Notes under the pieces: model-generated
What the model was told of the DNA's origin: nothing
What the model saw: the letters and a program-made list of their open reading frames with translations, nothing else
Databases searched by the model: none
Shown: piece by piece, positions 28,114 through 37,082 of the stretch
Layout: each line of letters opens with the position of its first letter
Numbering within the stretch: position 1 is the stretch's first letter
Assembly (NCBI RefSeq): GCF_018398425.1
Contig: NZ_JADPMV010000001.1
Location: 310,001 to 374,000 of the forward strand
From: Pseudomonas lalucatii
GTDB lineage: Bacteria; Pseudomonadota; Gammaproteobacteria; Pseudomonadales; Pseudomonadaceae
Reading direction: 5' to 3'
DNA length: 64,000 nucleotides
Translations under genes and position numbers: made by a program

Positions 28114-31100
28114 ATGAACCTCTCCGCGCCCTTTATCCGCCGTCCGGTGGCCACGCTGCTGCTGAGCCTGGCGATCATGCTGCTCGGCGGCGTCAGCTTC
28201 GGCCTGCTGCCGGTGGCGCCGCTGCCGCAGATGGACTTTCCCACCATCACCGTGCAGGCCAGCCTGCCCGGCGCCAGCCCGCAGATCATGGCGGCCACCG
28301 TGGCCACGCCGCTGGAGCGCTCGCTCGGCTCAATCGCCGGGGTCAGCCAGATGAACAGCAACAGCAGCCAGGGCAGCACGCGGCTCATGCTCCAGTTCGA
28401 CCTGGACAAGGACATCAATACCGCCGCGCGCGAGGTGCAGGCGGCCATCAACGCGGCGCGCGACCTGTTGCCCAGCGGCATGCGCAGCATGCCCAGCTAC
28501 CGCAAGGTCAATCCTTCGCAGGCGCCGATCATGGTCATCTCGCTGACCAGCGCGACGCTGAACAAGGGCCAGCTGTACGACGTCGCCTCGACCATCCTGG
28601 CGCAGAAACTGGCCCAGGTCGGCGGCGTTGGCGAGGTGCAGGTCGGCGGCAGTTCGCTGCCGGCGGTGCGCGTGGCGCTGGAGCCGCGCCTGCTCGATCA
28701 CTACGGCATCGCCCTCGACGAGGTGCGTCAGACCATCGCCGCGAGCAACGCGCTGCGCCCCAAGGGGGCGGTGGAGGACGCGCAGCGCCATTGGCAGGTG
28801 CAGGCCAGCGACCAGTTGGCCAAGGCCGCCGACTACCTGCCGATGATCATCCGCTACCAGGATGGTGCCGCCGTGCGCCTGGGCGACGTGGCCACGGTCA
28901 GCGACGGCGTCGAGGATCGCTACAACAGCGGCTTCTACAACGACCGGCAGGCGGTGCTGCTGGTGATCAACCGGCAGAGCGGGGCGAACATCCTGCAGAC
29001 CATCGGCGACATCCGCGCCGAGCTGCCGGCGCTGCGCGAGGTGATCCCGGCCAGTGTCGAGCTGGAAGTGGCCATGGATCGCTCGCCGGTGATCCGCGCC
29101 ACCCTGCACGAAGCCCAGCAGACCCTGCTGATCGCGGTGGCCCTGGTGATCCTGGTGGTGCTGGCCTTCCTCGGCCGCTGGCGCGCCGCGCTGATCCCGG
29201 CGCTGGCGGTACCGGTGTCGCTGATCGGCAGCTTCGCCGCCATGTACCTGCTGGGCTTCTCGTTGAACAACCTGTCGCTGATGGCGCTGATCATCGCCAC
29301 CGGCCTGGTGGTGGACGACGCCATCGTCGTACTGGAGAACATCGCCCGGCATATCCACGACGGCGAGAAGCCCATGGACGCCGCCTTCAAGGGCGCGCGC
29401 GAGGTGGGCTTCACCCTGCTGTCGATGAACCTGTCGCTGGTCGCGGTGTTCGTCTCCATCCTGTTCATGGGCGGCATAGTCGAGCGGCTGTTCCGCGAGT
29501 TCTCCATCACCCTGGCGGTGGCCATCGTCATCTCCCTGCTGGTGTCGCTGAGCCTGACGCCGATGCTCTGCGCGCGCTGGCTCAAGGCCGAGGACGAACA
29601 GCCGCAGAACCGCCTGCAGCACTGGGGCGAACGCCTGCAGGGGCGCCTGCTGGCGTTCTACGGGCGCAGCCTGGACTGGGCGCTGCGCCATTCGCTGCTG
29701 ATGCTGCTGAGCCTGCTGGCGACCATCGCCCTGAACCTCTACCTGTTCGTCAGCGTGCCCAAGACCTTCATGCCGCAGCAGGACACCGGCCAGCTGATCG
29801 GTTTCATCCGCGGCGACGACGGCCTGTCGTTCCAGGTCATGCAACCGAAGCTGGAGATCTTCCGCAAGGCGGTGCTGGCCGACCCGGCGGTGGACAGCGT
29901 GGCCGGCTTCATCGGCGGCAGCGGCGGGATCAACAACGCCTTCATGATCGTGCGGCTGAAGCCGGTCGGCGAGCGCGGGGTGTCCTCGCAACAGGTGATC
30001 GACCGCCTGCGTGCCGGTCTGCCGAAGGTGCCGGGCGGGCGCATGTTCCTGATGGCGGACCAGGACCTGCACATCGGCGGGCGCGAGGGGCGCAGCTCGG
30101 AAACCGAGTACATGCTGCTGTCCGACGATCTCGACGCGTTGCGCCAATGGCTGCCCAAGGTACGCGAGGCGCTGCGCGTGCTGCCGGAGCTGACCGACAT
30201 CGACGCCAAGGAGAACGAGGGCGCCCAGCAGATCCGCCTGCTGGTCGATCGCGAGGCGGCGCAGAGCCTGGGCGTGGAGATGAGCATGATCACCGCGGTA
30301 CTCAACAACGCCTTCAGCCAGCGCCAGGTGTCGACCATCTACCAGGCGCTCAACCAGTACAGCGTGGTGATGGAGATCGACCCGCGCTATGCCCAGCATC
30401 CCGAGGCGCTGGACCAGATCCAGCTGATCGGCGCCGACGGCGCGCGCGTGCCGCTGTCGACCTTCGCCCGCTGGGAGCGCAGCCTGGAGAACGACCGGGT
30501 CAGCCACCAGGGCCAGTTCGCCGTGGAGAACATCGGCTTCGCCCTGGCCGAGGGGGTGAGCCTGGATCAGGCCAGCCGCGCCATCGAAGCGGCGGTGGCG
30601 CGGGTCGGCCTGCCCAGCGAGGTGCAAGGCATGATGGGCGGCACCGGCGCGGCGTTCCAGCAGACCCAGGACAACCAGCCACTGATGATCCTGCTGGCCC
30701 TGGTGGTGGTGTACCTCGTGCTCGGCGTGCTCTACGAGAGCTACATCCACCCGCTGACCATTCTCTCCACCTTGCCCTCGGCCGGGGTCGGCGCCTTGCT
30801 CGCGCTGCAACTGGTGGGCATGGCGTTCAGCCTGATCTCATTGCTGGGGCTGTTCCTGCTGATCGGCATCGTCAAGAAGAACGCCATTCTCATGGTCGAC
30901 CTGGCCCTGCAGCTGGAGCGTGGCGAGCGCCTCAGCCCGCAGGAGTCGATCCGCCGTGCCTGCCTGCTGCGCTTCCGGCCGATCCTGATGACCACCCTGG
31001 CCGCCATTCTCGGCGCGCTGCCGCTGGTGCTGGGCGGCGCCGAGGGCGCGGAGATGCGCCAGCCACTGGGCATCACCATCGTCGGCGGCCTGCTGCTGAG

Positions 31101-31218
31101 CCAGCTGCTGACCCTCTACACCACGCCGGTGATCTACCTCTACTTCGACCGCCTGCGCCATCGGGTCAACCGCCGGCGCGGCGTGCGCACCGATGCTTCG
31201 TTGGAAACCCCGCTATGA
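28114..31218 (+). CDS. muxC: RND efflux inner-membrane pump MuxC
   Basis: A 1034-residue paralogue of MuxB, also an HAE1-type pump: RPVATLLLSLAIMLLGGVSF at the start, TGLVVDDAIVVLENIARHIH in TM4 and [20 protein letters not shown] in the second half. Heteromeric MdtB-MdtC style pumps need both subunits. The start is the ATG immediately after the muxB stop with no intergenic base, and its own stop overlaps opmB (ATGA), so all four genes are translated as one unit. Confidence 0.94.
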   Translation: MNLSAPFIRRPVATLLLSLAIMLLGGVSFGLLPVAPLPQMDFPTITVQASLPGASPQIMAATVATPLERSLGSIAGVSQMNSNSSQGSTRLMLQFDLDKDINTAAREVQAAINAARDLLPSGMRSMPSYRKVNPSQAPIMVISLTSATLNKGQLYDVASTILAQKLAQVGGVGEVQVGGSSLPAVRVALEPRLLDHYGIALDEVRQTIAASNALRPKGAVEDAQRHWQVQASDQLAKAADYLPMIIRYQDGAAVRLGDVATVSDGVEDRYNSGFYNDRQAVLLVINRQSGANILQTIGDIRAELPALREVIPASVELEVAMDRSPVIRATLHEAQQTLLIAVALVILVVLAFLGRWRAALIPALAVPVSLIGSFAAMYLLGFSLNNLSLMALIIATGLVVDDAIVVLENIARHIHDGEKPMDAAFKGAREVGFTLLSMNLSLVAVFVSILFMGGIVERLFREFSITLAVAIVISLLVSLSLTPMLCARWLKAEDEQPQNRLQHWGERLQGRLLAFYGRSLDWALRHSLLMLLSLLATIALNLYLFVSVPKTFMPQQDTGQLIGFIRGDDGLSFQVMQPKLEIFRKAVLADPAVDSVAGFIGGSGGINNAFMIVRLKPVGERGVSSQQVIDRLRAGLPKVPGGRMFLMADQDLHIGGREGRSSETEYMLLSDDLDALRQWLPKVREALRVLPELTDIDAKENEGAQQIRLLVDREAAQSLGVEMSMITAVLNNAFSQRQVSTIYQALNQYSVVMEIDPRYAQHPEALDQIQLIGADGARVPLSTFARWERSLENDRVSHQGQFAVENIGFALAEGVSLDQASRAIEAAVARVGLPSEVQGMMGGTGAAFQQTQDNQPLMILLALVVVYLVLGVLYESYIHPLTILSTLPSAGVGALLALQLVGMAFSLISLLGLFLLIGIVKKNAILMVDLALQLERGERLSPQESIRRACLLRFRPILMTTLAAILGALPLVLGGAEGAEMRQPLGITIVGGLLLSQLLTLYTTPVIYLYFDRLRHRVNRRRGVRTDASLETPL

Positions 31219-32708
31219 GCCTTGCCATGCCCGTCAAACGCCCCCTGAGCCTGATCGCCCTGAGCCTGCTGCTGGGCGGCTGCATGCTCGGCCCGGACTA
31301 CCAGCGCCCGGAATTGCCGGCGCCGGCGCAGTTCAAGCAGATCGAAGGCTGGAAGGCCGCCAGCCCCGGCGACGCCCTGGAGCGCGGCGCCTGGTGGACG
31401 CTGTACGGCGACGCCGAACTCAACGCCCTGGTCGAGCGCCTGCAGCTGTCCAACCAGAACCTGGCCGCCGCCGAGGCCCAGTACCGCCAGGCGCGCGCGC
31501 TGGTGCGCGGCGCGCGCGCCAGCTTCTATCCGACCCTGTCCGCCAGCGCCGGGGTGACCCGCGCCGGCCAGGGCGGCGGCGACAGCACCATCGGCACCGG
31601 CGATGGGCTGAGCATCAGTGGCGCGAACGCCTCGAACACCTCCAAGAGCTACCAGCTGGGCCTCAATGCCGCCTGGGAGCTGGATATCTGGGGCAAGCTG
31701 CGCCGCGGCCTGGAGTCCAGCCGCGCGGAGTTCGATGCCAGCGCCGCCGACCTGGCCGCCGCACGCCTGAGCCTGCAGAGCGAGCTGGTACAGAACTACC
31801 TGCAGCTGCGCGTGCTGGACGAGCAGAAGCGCCTGCTCGAGGCCACGGTGGCCGCCTACGCGCGCTCGCTGCGCCTGACCGAGAACCAGTACAACGCCGG
31901 CATCGTGCCCAGGTCGGACGTGACCCAGGCCACCACCCAGCTCAGGAGCACCCAGGCCCAGGCCATCGACCTCGACTGGCAGCGCGCCCAGCTGGAGCAC
32001 GCCATCGCCGTGCTGGTCGGCGCCAGCCCGGCCGAGCTGTCCATCGCCGCGCGCGAGGACGTGCCGGGGCTGCCGCAGATTCCCGTGGCGCTGCCTTCGC
32101 AGCTGCTCGAACGGCGCCCCGACGTGGCCGCCGCCGAACGGCGGGTGATGGCCGCCAACGCGCAGATCGGCGTGGCCGAGGCCGCCTGGTTCCCCGATTT
32201 GACGATCTCGGCCAGTGGCGGCTACCGCGGCAGCAGCTTCGCCGACTGGCTCGAGGTGCCCAACCGCTTCTGGTCGCTCGGCCCGCAACTGGCCCTGAGC
32301 CTGTTCGACGGCGGCGCCCGCCGCGCCGAGCTGGAGCGCAGCGAGGCGGTCTACGAGCAGACCGTGGCGCAGTACCGCCAGGCCGTATTGGACAGCTTCC
32401 GCGAGGTGGAGGACCAGCTGGTGCTGCTGCGCGTGCTGGAGCAGGAGAGTGCGGTGCAGCAGCAGGCGCTGGACGCCGCCCGCGAGTCGCTGCGCCTGAT
32501 CGACAACCAGTACCGCGCCGGCACCCTGGACTTCAACAGCGTGGTCAACGTGCAGGCCACCGCGTTGAACAACGAGCGCGCCAGCCTGACCCTGCTGGGC
32601 AGTCGGCTGAGCGCCAGCGTGCAGCTGATCGCCGCCCTGGGTGGTGGCTGGCAGGCGCCAGCCGAGGGCGGTGGCGCCCCCGGCGCCGATGGCATGGAAG
32701 GAAGATAG
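31215..32708 (+). CDS. opmB: Outer-membrane efflux channel lipoprotein OpmB (OprM/NodT family)
   Basis: A 497-residue TolC-like channel. The lipobox LLGGC lies near residue 24, so it is a lipoprotein. Two outer-membrane-efflux repeats follow; RSDVTQATTQLRSTQAQAID and ERRPDVAAAERRVMAANAQI are family hallmarks. The start is the ATG overlapping the muxC stop; the frame is open well upstream but that belongs to muxC in another frame. It completes the MuxABC pump at the outer membrane. Length matches P. aeruginosa OpmB as I recall it (about 498). Confidence 0.93.
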   Translation: MSLAMPVKRPLSLIALSLLLGGCMLGPDYQRPELPAPAQFKQIEGWKAASPGDALERGAWWTLYGDAELNALVERLQLSNQNLAAAEAQYRQARALVRGARASFYPTLSASAGVTRAGQGGGDSTIGTGDGLSISGANASNTSKSYQLGLNAAWELDIWGKLRRGLESSRAEFDASAADLAAARLSLQSELVQNYLQLRVLDEQKRLLEATVAAYARSLRLTENQYNAGIVPRSDVTQATTQLRSTQAQAIDLDWQRAQLEHAIAVLVGASPAELSIAAREDVPGLPQIPVALPSQLLERRPDVAAAERRVMAANAQIGVAEAAWFPDLTISASGGYRGSSFADWLEVPNRFWSLGPQLALSLFDGGARRAELERSEAVYEQTVAQYRQAVLDSFREVEDQLVLLRVLEQESAVQQQALDAARESLRLIDNQYRAGTLDFNSVVNVQATALNNERASLTLLGSRLSASVQLIAALGGGWQAPAEGGGAPGADGMEGR

Positions 32709-32805
32709 CGAATTGCCATCATTCCTGTTCCAGGCGACTGGACGTCGTCTATCCCTGAGCTAGGGTACTAGGAGAGAAATAGCGTGTGCCGGCAGGGATG
32801 CATCT

Positions 32806-33285
32806 ATGGACAGACAGTTGGTATTGCCGTTCGGCTTGTCGGATCAACGCCTGGCCATTGCCCTCGAACAGGTGGTCAGGGTTCTGCCGGCGTTGCGGGT
32901 CACCCCCCTGCCTGGAGCCCCCCCGAGCATTCTTGGTCTGGCCAATATTCGCGGCCAGCTGCTTCCCGTGGTGGACCTGGCCCGGCGCTTCGGCTGGGTC
33001 GCCACTGCGCCCAGCCTGTGGCAACCCTTCATCTGGCTGACCAGCAGCACGCGCGAGCTGCTGCTGCCGGTCGCGCGGGTGGAAACGGCAAGCATCTACG
33101 CCGCCGAGGATTTCACCGCGGCGCCCGATCCACGGGTGCCCTCCACCTTGCTGCGCGGGGTGGTGCGCAGCGGCGACGGCTTGTTACTGATCCAGGACGT
33201 CGAACAACTGCTCAGCGACGAGGATGAGGGCCGGCTCGACGCGTTGTTGACCGCCAGGGCAGGAGGTCTCGATGACGCGCACTGA
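32806..33285 (+). CDS. CheW-like scaffold protein (WspB-like), first gene of the chemosensory operon
   Basis: A 159-residue single-domain CheW protein. It shows IALEQVVRVLPALRVTPLPG, then ILGLANIRGQLLPVVDLARR, the usual SH3-like fold that couples receptor tips to CheA. AGGGA precedes the start. The 97-bp region upstream is the only sizeable gap before the cluster and should hold the operon promoter; it includes a small CCCT-GAGCT-AGGG stem at about 32752. The end overlaps the CheR gene by 14 bp. Gene order over the next seven genes matches a Wsp-like system. Confidence 0.88.
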   Translation: MDRQLVLPFGLSDQRLAIALEQVVRVLPALRVTPLPGAPPSILGLANIRGQLLPVVDLARRFGWVATAPSLWQPFIWLTSSTRELLLPVARVETASIYAAEDFTAAPDPRVPSTLLRGVVRSGDGLLLIQDVEQLLSDEDEGRLDALLTARAGGLDDAH

Positions 33286-34786
33286 AGCGCATTGTTCACC
33301 GCGCCTGCTCGCCACCCTGAGTCACAAGCTGCTCCAGCACCTGGGCATGGACTTTTCCGGCACCCGCCGAGTCGACCTGCTGCGTCGCCTGCAACTGCTC
33401 GCCAGGGAGCATGAGGTCGATGATTTCGACGGCTGGCTGCAGGACCTGGCATTCGCCGAGTGGGACGCCGCCAAGGTACAGAGCCTGATCTCAGCCTTTA
33501 CCGTCGGCGAAACCTATTTCCGCCGTGATGCCGAAGCCTTCGACTGGCTCGCCAGCGAGCATCTGCCCGCGCTGCTGGCTCGCCGTCGGGCCGCGGGGCG
33601 GCGCCACCTGCGCCTGTGGAGCGCCGGTTGCTGCACCGGCGAGGAGGCCTATGGCCTGTTGTTTCTGATCGATGAGTTGCTGGCGGGCGAGGGTGCGGAC
33701 TGGTCGGTGGAGCTGGTCGCCAGCGACATCAACGCAGGCTTTCTCGCCAGGGCGGAACAGGGCGTATACGGCCGCAACGCCTTTCGCAGCAGCGAGGCGC
33801 ATTTCCGCGACCGTCACTTTCAGGCCGAGGGCCGCCAGTGGCGGGTTCGCCCGGCCTGGCGCGGGCGCATCCGCTTCGTCCAGTACAACCTCGCCGACAG
33901 CCGCCTGCCCCCGGCGCTGGCCGAGGCCGATCTGATCCTCTGCCGCAACGTGCTGATGTACCTCTCCCCGGATCGAGCGCTCGCCGCCCTGCGCCGGCTG
34001 CTCGCCAGCCTGAGTGCGGATGGCGCCCTGCTGCTGAGCGCCGTCGAGGCTGGCCTGGCCACCCAGGCCGGACTCAGCGGCCGTTGGGCGGGTTGCAACT
34101 ACGCTTTGTTGGCCGCTGGCGCGGTCGGTCTGGGACCGGCCGCGCCACCTGCGCCGGTATGTCTGCCGCCGCAACCCGCACCGCTGCCGCGTCCCGTCGA
34201 GTGGTGGCGAGTGCCAACCCCGGCGCCGGCAGCCGAGCCTCCAGCGCGGGATGCCGCCGCGCACGAGTCGGGGCTGCCTGAGCATTACTGGCGCCAGTTC
34301 GCTCAGGCCAGGGCCCGGGGGGCGCATGGGCAGGCCCGTGAAGCACTCTCTGGCTACCTGGGCTGTACCGGCCTGGGCAGGGAACAGCAGCATCGGGCCT
34401 GCCTGGCCATGGCGCGCAGCTGGGCTGACCAGCAGCGCCTCGAGCAGGCCAGGGAGTGGCTGCGGCGGGCGCTGCAACTGGATGGCGCAGCCCCCGCCGC
34501 CTATTGGCTGCAGGCCCTGCTGGCCCAGCAGGAGGGCGACAACCGCGCCGCCCTGCTGGCGCTGCAGCGGGCGTTGTACCTGGATCCGGGGTTCATCCTC
34601 GGCTACTTCCTGCGCGCCCGCCTGCTCCGCGCCGAAGGCCAGGGGCGTGCCAGCGACAAGACCTTGCGGGTGTGCCGGCAATTGCTTCTGGATCAGGACG
34701 GGGACGCGCTGGTGCCCCATGGCGACGGTATTGATTGTGCGCAGTTGCTGCGCCTGTGCGATCAACTGCAACAGGGAGGGCGTTAA
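33272..34786 (+). CDS. CheR methyltransferase with C-terminal TPR (WspC-like)
   Basis: A 504-residue protein. Residues 1 to about 275 form a CheR-type SAM-dependent glutamate methyltransferase: FTVGETYFRRDAEAFDWLA, the SAM motif LRLWSAGCCTGEEAYGL, and EADLILCRNVLMYLSPDRAL. A Pro-rich linker (residues about 285-330) leads to tetratricopeptide repeats, visible as LEQARELRRAL-like helices (EQAREWLRRALQLDGAAPAA). CheR proteins with TPR tails occur in Wsp and other alternative chemosensory systems. It would methylate the two receptors encoded downstream. Its TAA stop shares a base with the next ATG. Confidence 0.92.
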   Translation: MTRTEAHCSPRLLATLSHKLLQHLGMDFSGTRRVDLLRRLQLLAREHEVDDFDGWLQDLAFAEWDAAKVQSLISAFTVGETYFRRDAEAFDWLASEHLPALLARRRAAGRRHLRLWSAGCCTGEEAYGLLFLIDELLAGEGADWSVELVASDINAGFLARAEQGVYGRNAFRSSEAHFRDRHFQAEGRQWRVRPAWRGRIRFVQYNLADSRLPPALAEADLILCRNVLMYLSPDRALAALRRLLASLSADGALLLSAVEAGLATQAGLSGRWAGCNYALLAAGAVGLGPAAPPAPVCLPPQPAPLPRPVEWWRVPTPAPAAEPPARDAAAHESGLPEHYWRQFAQARARGAHGQAREALSGYLGCTGLGREQQHRACLAMARSWADQQRLEQAREWLRRALQLDGAAPAAYWLQALLAQQEGDNRAALLALQRALYLDPGFILGYFLRARLLRAEGQGRASDKTLRVCRQLLLDQDGDALVPHGDGIDCAQLLRLCDQLQQGGR

Positions 34787-35394
34787 TGTCCGAGCCTCTG
34801 AAGGAAGATCAAGGTTGGACGCAGATTCGCCAGCGCCTGGCGCAATTCGAGCGGCGTCTGGCGGAAGGCTTCGGGATCGATGCCGATGAGCGCGATGCCC
34901 GAGTGTTGGCGCGCAGCCGGCAATGGGCCCGGCAGGAGGAAGAGGAACGGGCCGAAGACTGGCTGGAGGTGCTGATGTTCAGCCTCAGCGGCGAGCTGTA
35001 TGCGATCGGCAGCGAGCACGTGGCCGAGGTGCTGCCGTTGGCTCAGTACACCCCCTTGCCCGGCACGCCGCCTCACGTGCTGGGCATCGTCAGTGTGCGT
35101 GGGCATATCGTGTCGCTGCTCGACCTGCGCGTGTTGTTCGATCTGCCGCTCGGCGGTCTTTCCGACAAAAACTTCGTGGCCATCCTGCGCAGTACCGAGA
35201 TGGAGTTCGGCCTGCTGCTCGACCGGGTCCAGGGAATGGCGCGGATACGCCGCGATGCGGTCCAGGAAAAACTGGCCAATCTCGGCGGCGTTCGCGCCAG
35301 CTACCTGCTCGGGGTCACCACGGAGCAACGCACGGTGCTGGATGGCGCGCGGATGCTGAATGACCCGAGTCTGCGGGTGATGGATGAGGAGTAG
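34786..35394 (+). CDS. Second CheW-like protein with N-terminal extension (WspD-like)
   Basis: A 202-residue CheW protein. Residues 1-60 are a charged helical extension (QIRQRLAQFERRLAEGFGID, then EEEERAED), followed by a CheW domain with LMFSLSGELYAIGSEHVAEV, GIVSVRGHIVSLLDLRVLFD and GLLLDRVQGM. Two CheW types in one operon, one with an N-terminal tail, is the Wsp arrangement (WspB and WspD). The start at 34786 overlaps the CheR stop by one base and follows GGAGGGCGTTA. The first receptor gene starts eight bases after its stop. Confidence 0.9.
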   Translation: MSEPLKEDQGWTQIRQRLAQFERRLAEGFGIDADERDARVLARSRQWARQEEEERAEDWLEVLMFSLSGELYAIGSEHVAEVLPLAQYTPLPGTPPHVLGIVSVRGHIVSLLDLRVLFDLPLGGLSDKNFVAILRSTEMEFGLLLDRVQGMARIRRDAVQEKLANLGGVRASYLLGVTTEQRTVLDGARMLNDPSLRVMDEE

Positions 35395-35402
35395 GGGGAT
35401 CT

Positions 35403-37037
35403 ATGGACAGGCTTGTTAATCTGAGCATCGGCAGCAAACTGATTGCCGCCTTCGCCCTGCTGATCGGTGGTTTCGGCTTCCTCCAGTTCAGCAGCTTGGA
35501 GCGCTTCGTCGGCCTGCAGGAAAACGAGGAACGGCAGTTTCAGCAACACTACGGGCGTGTCGCCGATGTGAAGGATCTGCGCCTGAATATCGCGGCGCAA
35601 CGCAACGACCTGCTGACGCTGCTCAACGAGGAGCAGCTCGCCGAACTGGACAACGTCGAGCAGGCCATCGATCGCCGCAACGCCGAGAACGAGCGCCTGG
35701 TACGGCGCCTGCAACAGACCGCCAGCGAGGATCAGGAATTTGCCGACCTGCTCGAGGAACTGCTGGCGGAGCGTGCGGCCCTGGCGAAGACCCGGGCGGA
35801 ACAGCTGAAGCTGCTACGCGCCGGGGCACTCGCGCAGGCGCGGCAACTGAGCAGCGGTGTCCAGCTCGAACGGTTGAACAGAATTCATGAACTCGGCGTG
35901 CGCCTGTCCAGGGTGACCGACCGGCGTGTCGCCGCGGCCATGGCACGTTCCAGTCAGATACTGGATGCCCAGCGCGAGCGGACCTTGCGCCTGAGCCTGC
36001 TGCTGGTCGGCGTCAGCGCCTTGCTGGCCTGGCTGCTCAGTCACCATATCGCCAGACCGCTGGCACGCCTGACCGGCTGGGCGGAACGCATCGGCCGCGG
36101 CGAAATTCCCCAGGAGATGGTCAGCAGTACTCGCCGGGATGAAGTCGGGCGCCTGACCCAGGCTTTCGCCGACATGGGCCAGTACCTGCGCGAACTGGTC
36201 CGGGAAATGAACGAGGGCATCGGCGTGCTGGCCTCCTCCAGCGAGGAAATACTCGCCGCCGCCAGTCAGGTAGCCACCAGCACCCAGGAAACCGCTACGG
36301 CGATCAGCGAGATCGTCACCACGGTGGAGGAGGTCAAGCAGACCGCCGTCCTGGCTGGCAGCAAGTCGAAGACGGTTGCCGAAAGCACCGAGCGCACCCG
36401 CCAGGTGGCGCAGAACGGCCGCCAGGCGGTGGACGAGGCCCTCAAGGGCATGGGGCAGATCCGCGAGCAGATGCAGGCGGTCGCCGAGAGCATCATGCGC
36501 CTGGGGGAGCAGAGCCAGGCCATAGGCGAGATCGTCGCCTCGGTCGGCGACCTCGCCGAGCAGTCCAACCTGCTAGGGGTCAACGCCTCGATCGAGGCGA
36601 TGAAGGCCGGCGAGGCGGGCAAGGGCTTCTCGGTGGTGGCGCAGGAAGTCAAGGCCCTGGCCGACCAGTCCAAGCAGGCCACCACCCAGGTGCGCGGCAT
36701 TCTCGGCGAGATCCAGAAGGCGATGACCAAGGCCGTGCTGCTGGCCGAGCAGGGCAGCAAGACGGTGGAAAGCGGATTCGAGCGGGCGCAGTCGAGCGGT
36801 GACGCGATCCGCAGCCTGAGCAGCAATATCGAGACCTCCAGCGAGGTGGCGCTGCAGATCGCCGCCACCAGCCAGCAGCAGATGATCGGCATGGACCAGA
36901 TCGCCTCGGCGATGGCGAACATTCGCCAGGCCAGCCAGGACAATGTCGGCGGCACCCAGCAGGTCGACCTGGCGGCGCGCAACCTGCACCAGCTGGGCTT
37001 GAAGCTCCAGGGCCTGGCCAGTCGTTTCAGGCTGTAG
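35403..37037 (+). CDS. Methyl-accepting chemoreceptor 1 (WspA-like)
   Basis: A 544-residue membrane receptor. Residues about 10-30 and 196-215 are membrane helices flanking a roughly 165-residue all-helical sensor (four-helix-bundle type) rich in Gln/Glu/Leu. A HAMP domain (RPLARLTGWAERIGRGEIPQ) leads directly into the cytoplasmic signalling hairpin, whose tip reads EQSNLLGVNASIEAMKAGEA. There is no C-terminal CheR-docking pentapeptide. It is followed by a close paralogue. Location in the middle of the operon differs from wsp, where the receptor gene is first. The ligand is unknown; WspA-type receptors respond to surface contact or envelope stress. Confidence 0.92.
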   Translation: MDRLVNLSIGSKLIAAFALLIGGFGFLQFSSLERFVGLQENEERQFQQHYGRVADVKDLRLNIAAQRNDLLTLLNEEQLAELDNVEQAIDRRNAENERLVRRLQQTASEDQEFADLLEELLAERAALAKTRAEQLKLLRAGALAQARQLSSGVQLERLNRIHELGVRLSRVTDRRVAAAMARSSQILDAQRERTLRLSLLLVGVSALLAWLLSHHIARPLARLTGWAERIGRGEIPQEMVSSTRRDEVGRLTQAFADMGQYLRELVREMNEGIGVLASSSEEILAAASQVATSTQETATAISEIVTTVEEVKQTAVLAGSKSKTVAESTERTRQVAQNGRQAVDEALKGMGQIREQMQAVAESIMRLGEQSQAIGEIVASVGDLAEQSNLLGVNASIEAMKAGEAGKGFSVVAQEVKALADQSKQATTQVRGILGEIQKAMTKAVLLAEQGSKTVESGFERAQSSGDAIRSLSSNIETSSEVALQIAATSQQQMIGMDQIASAMANIRQASQDNVGGTQQVDLAARNLHQLGLKLQGLASRFRL

Positions 37038-37082
37038 GCGGTTGCACAGATGTATCGGGTCCACGGACAAGGAGACGCGGGT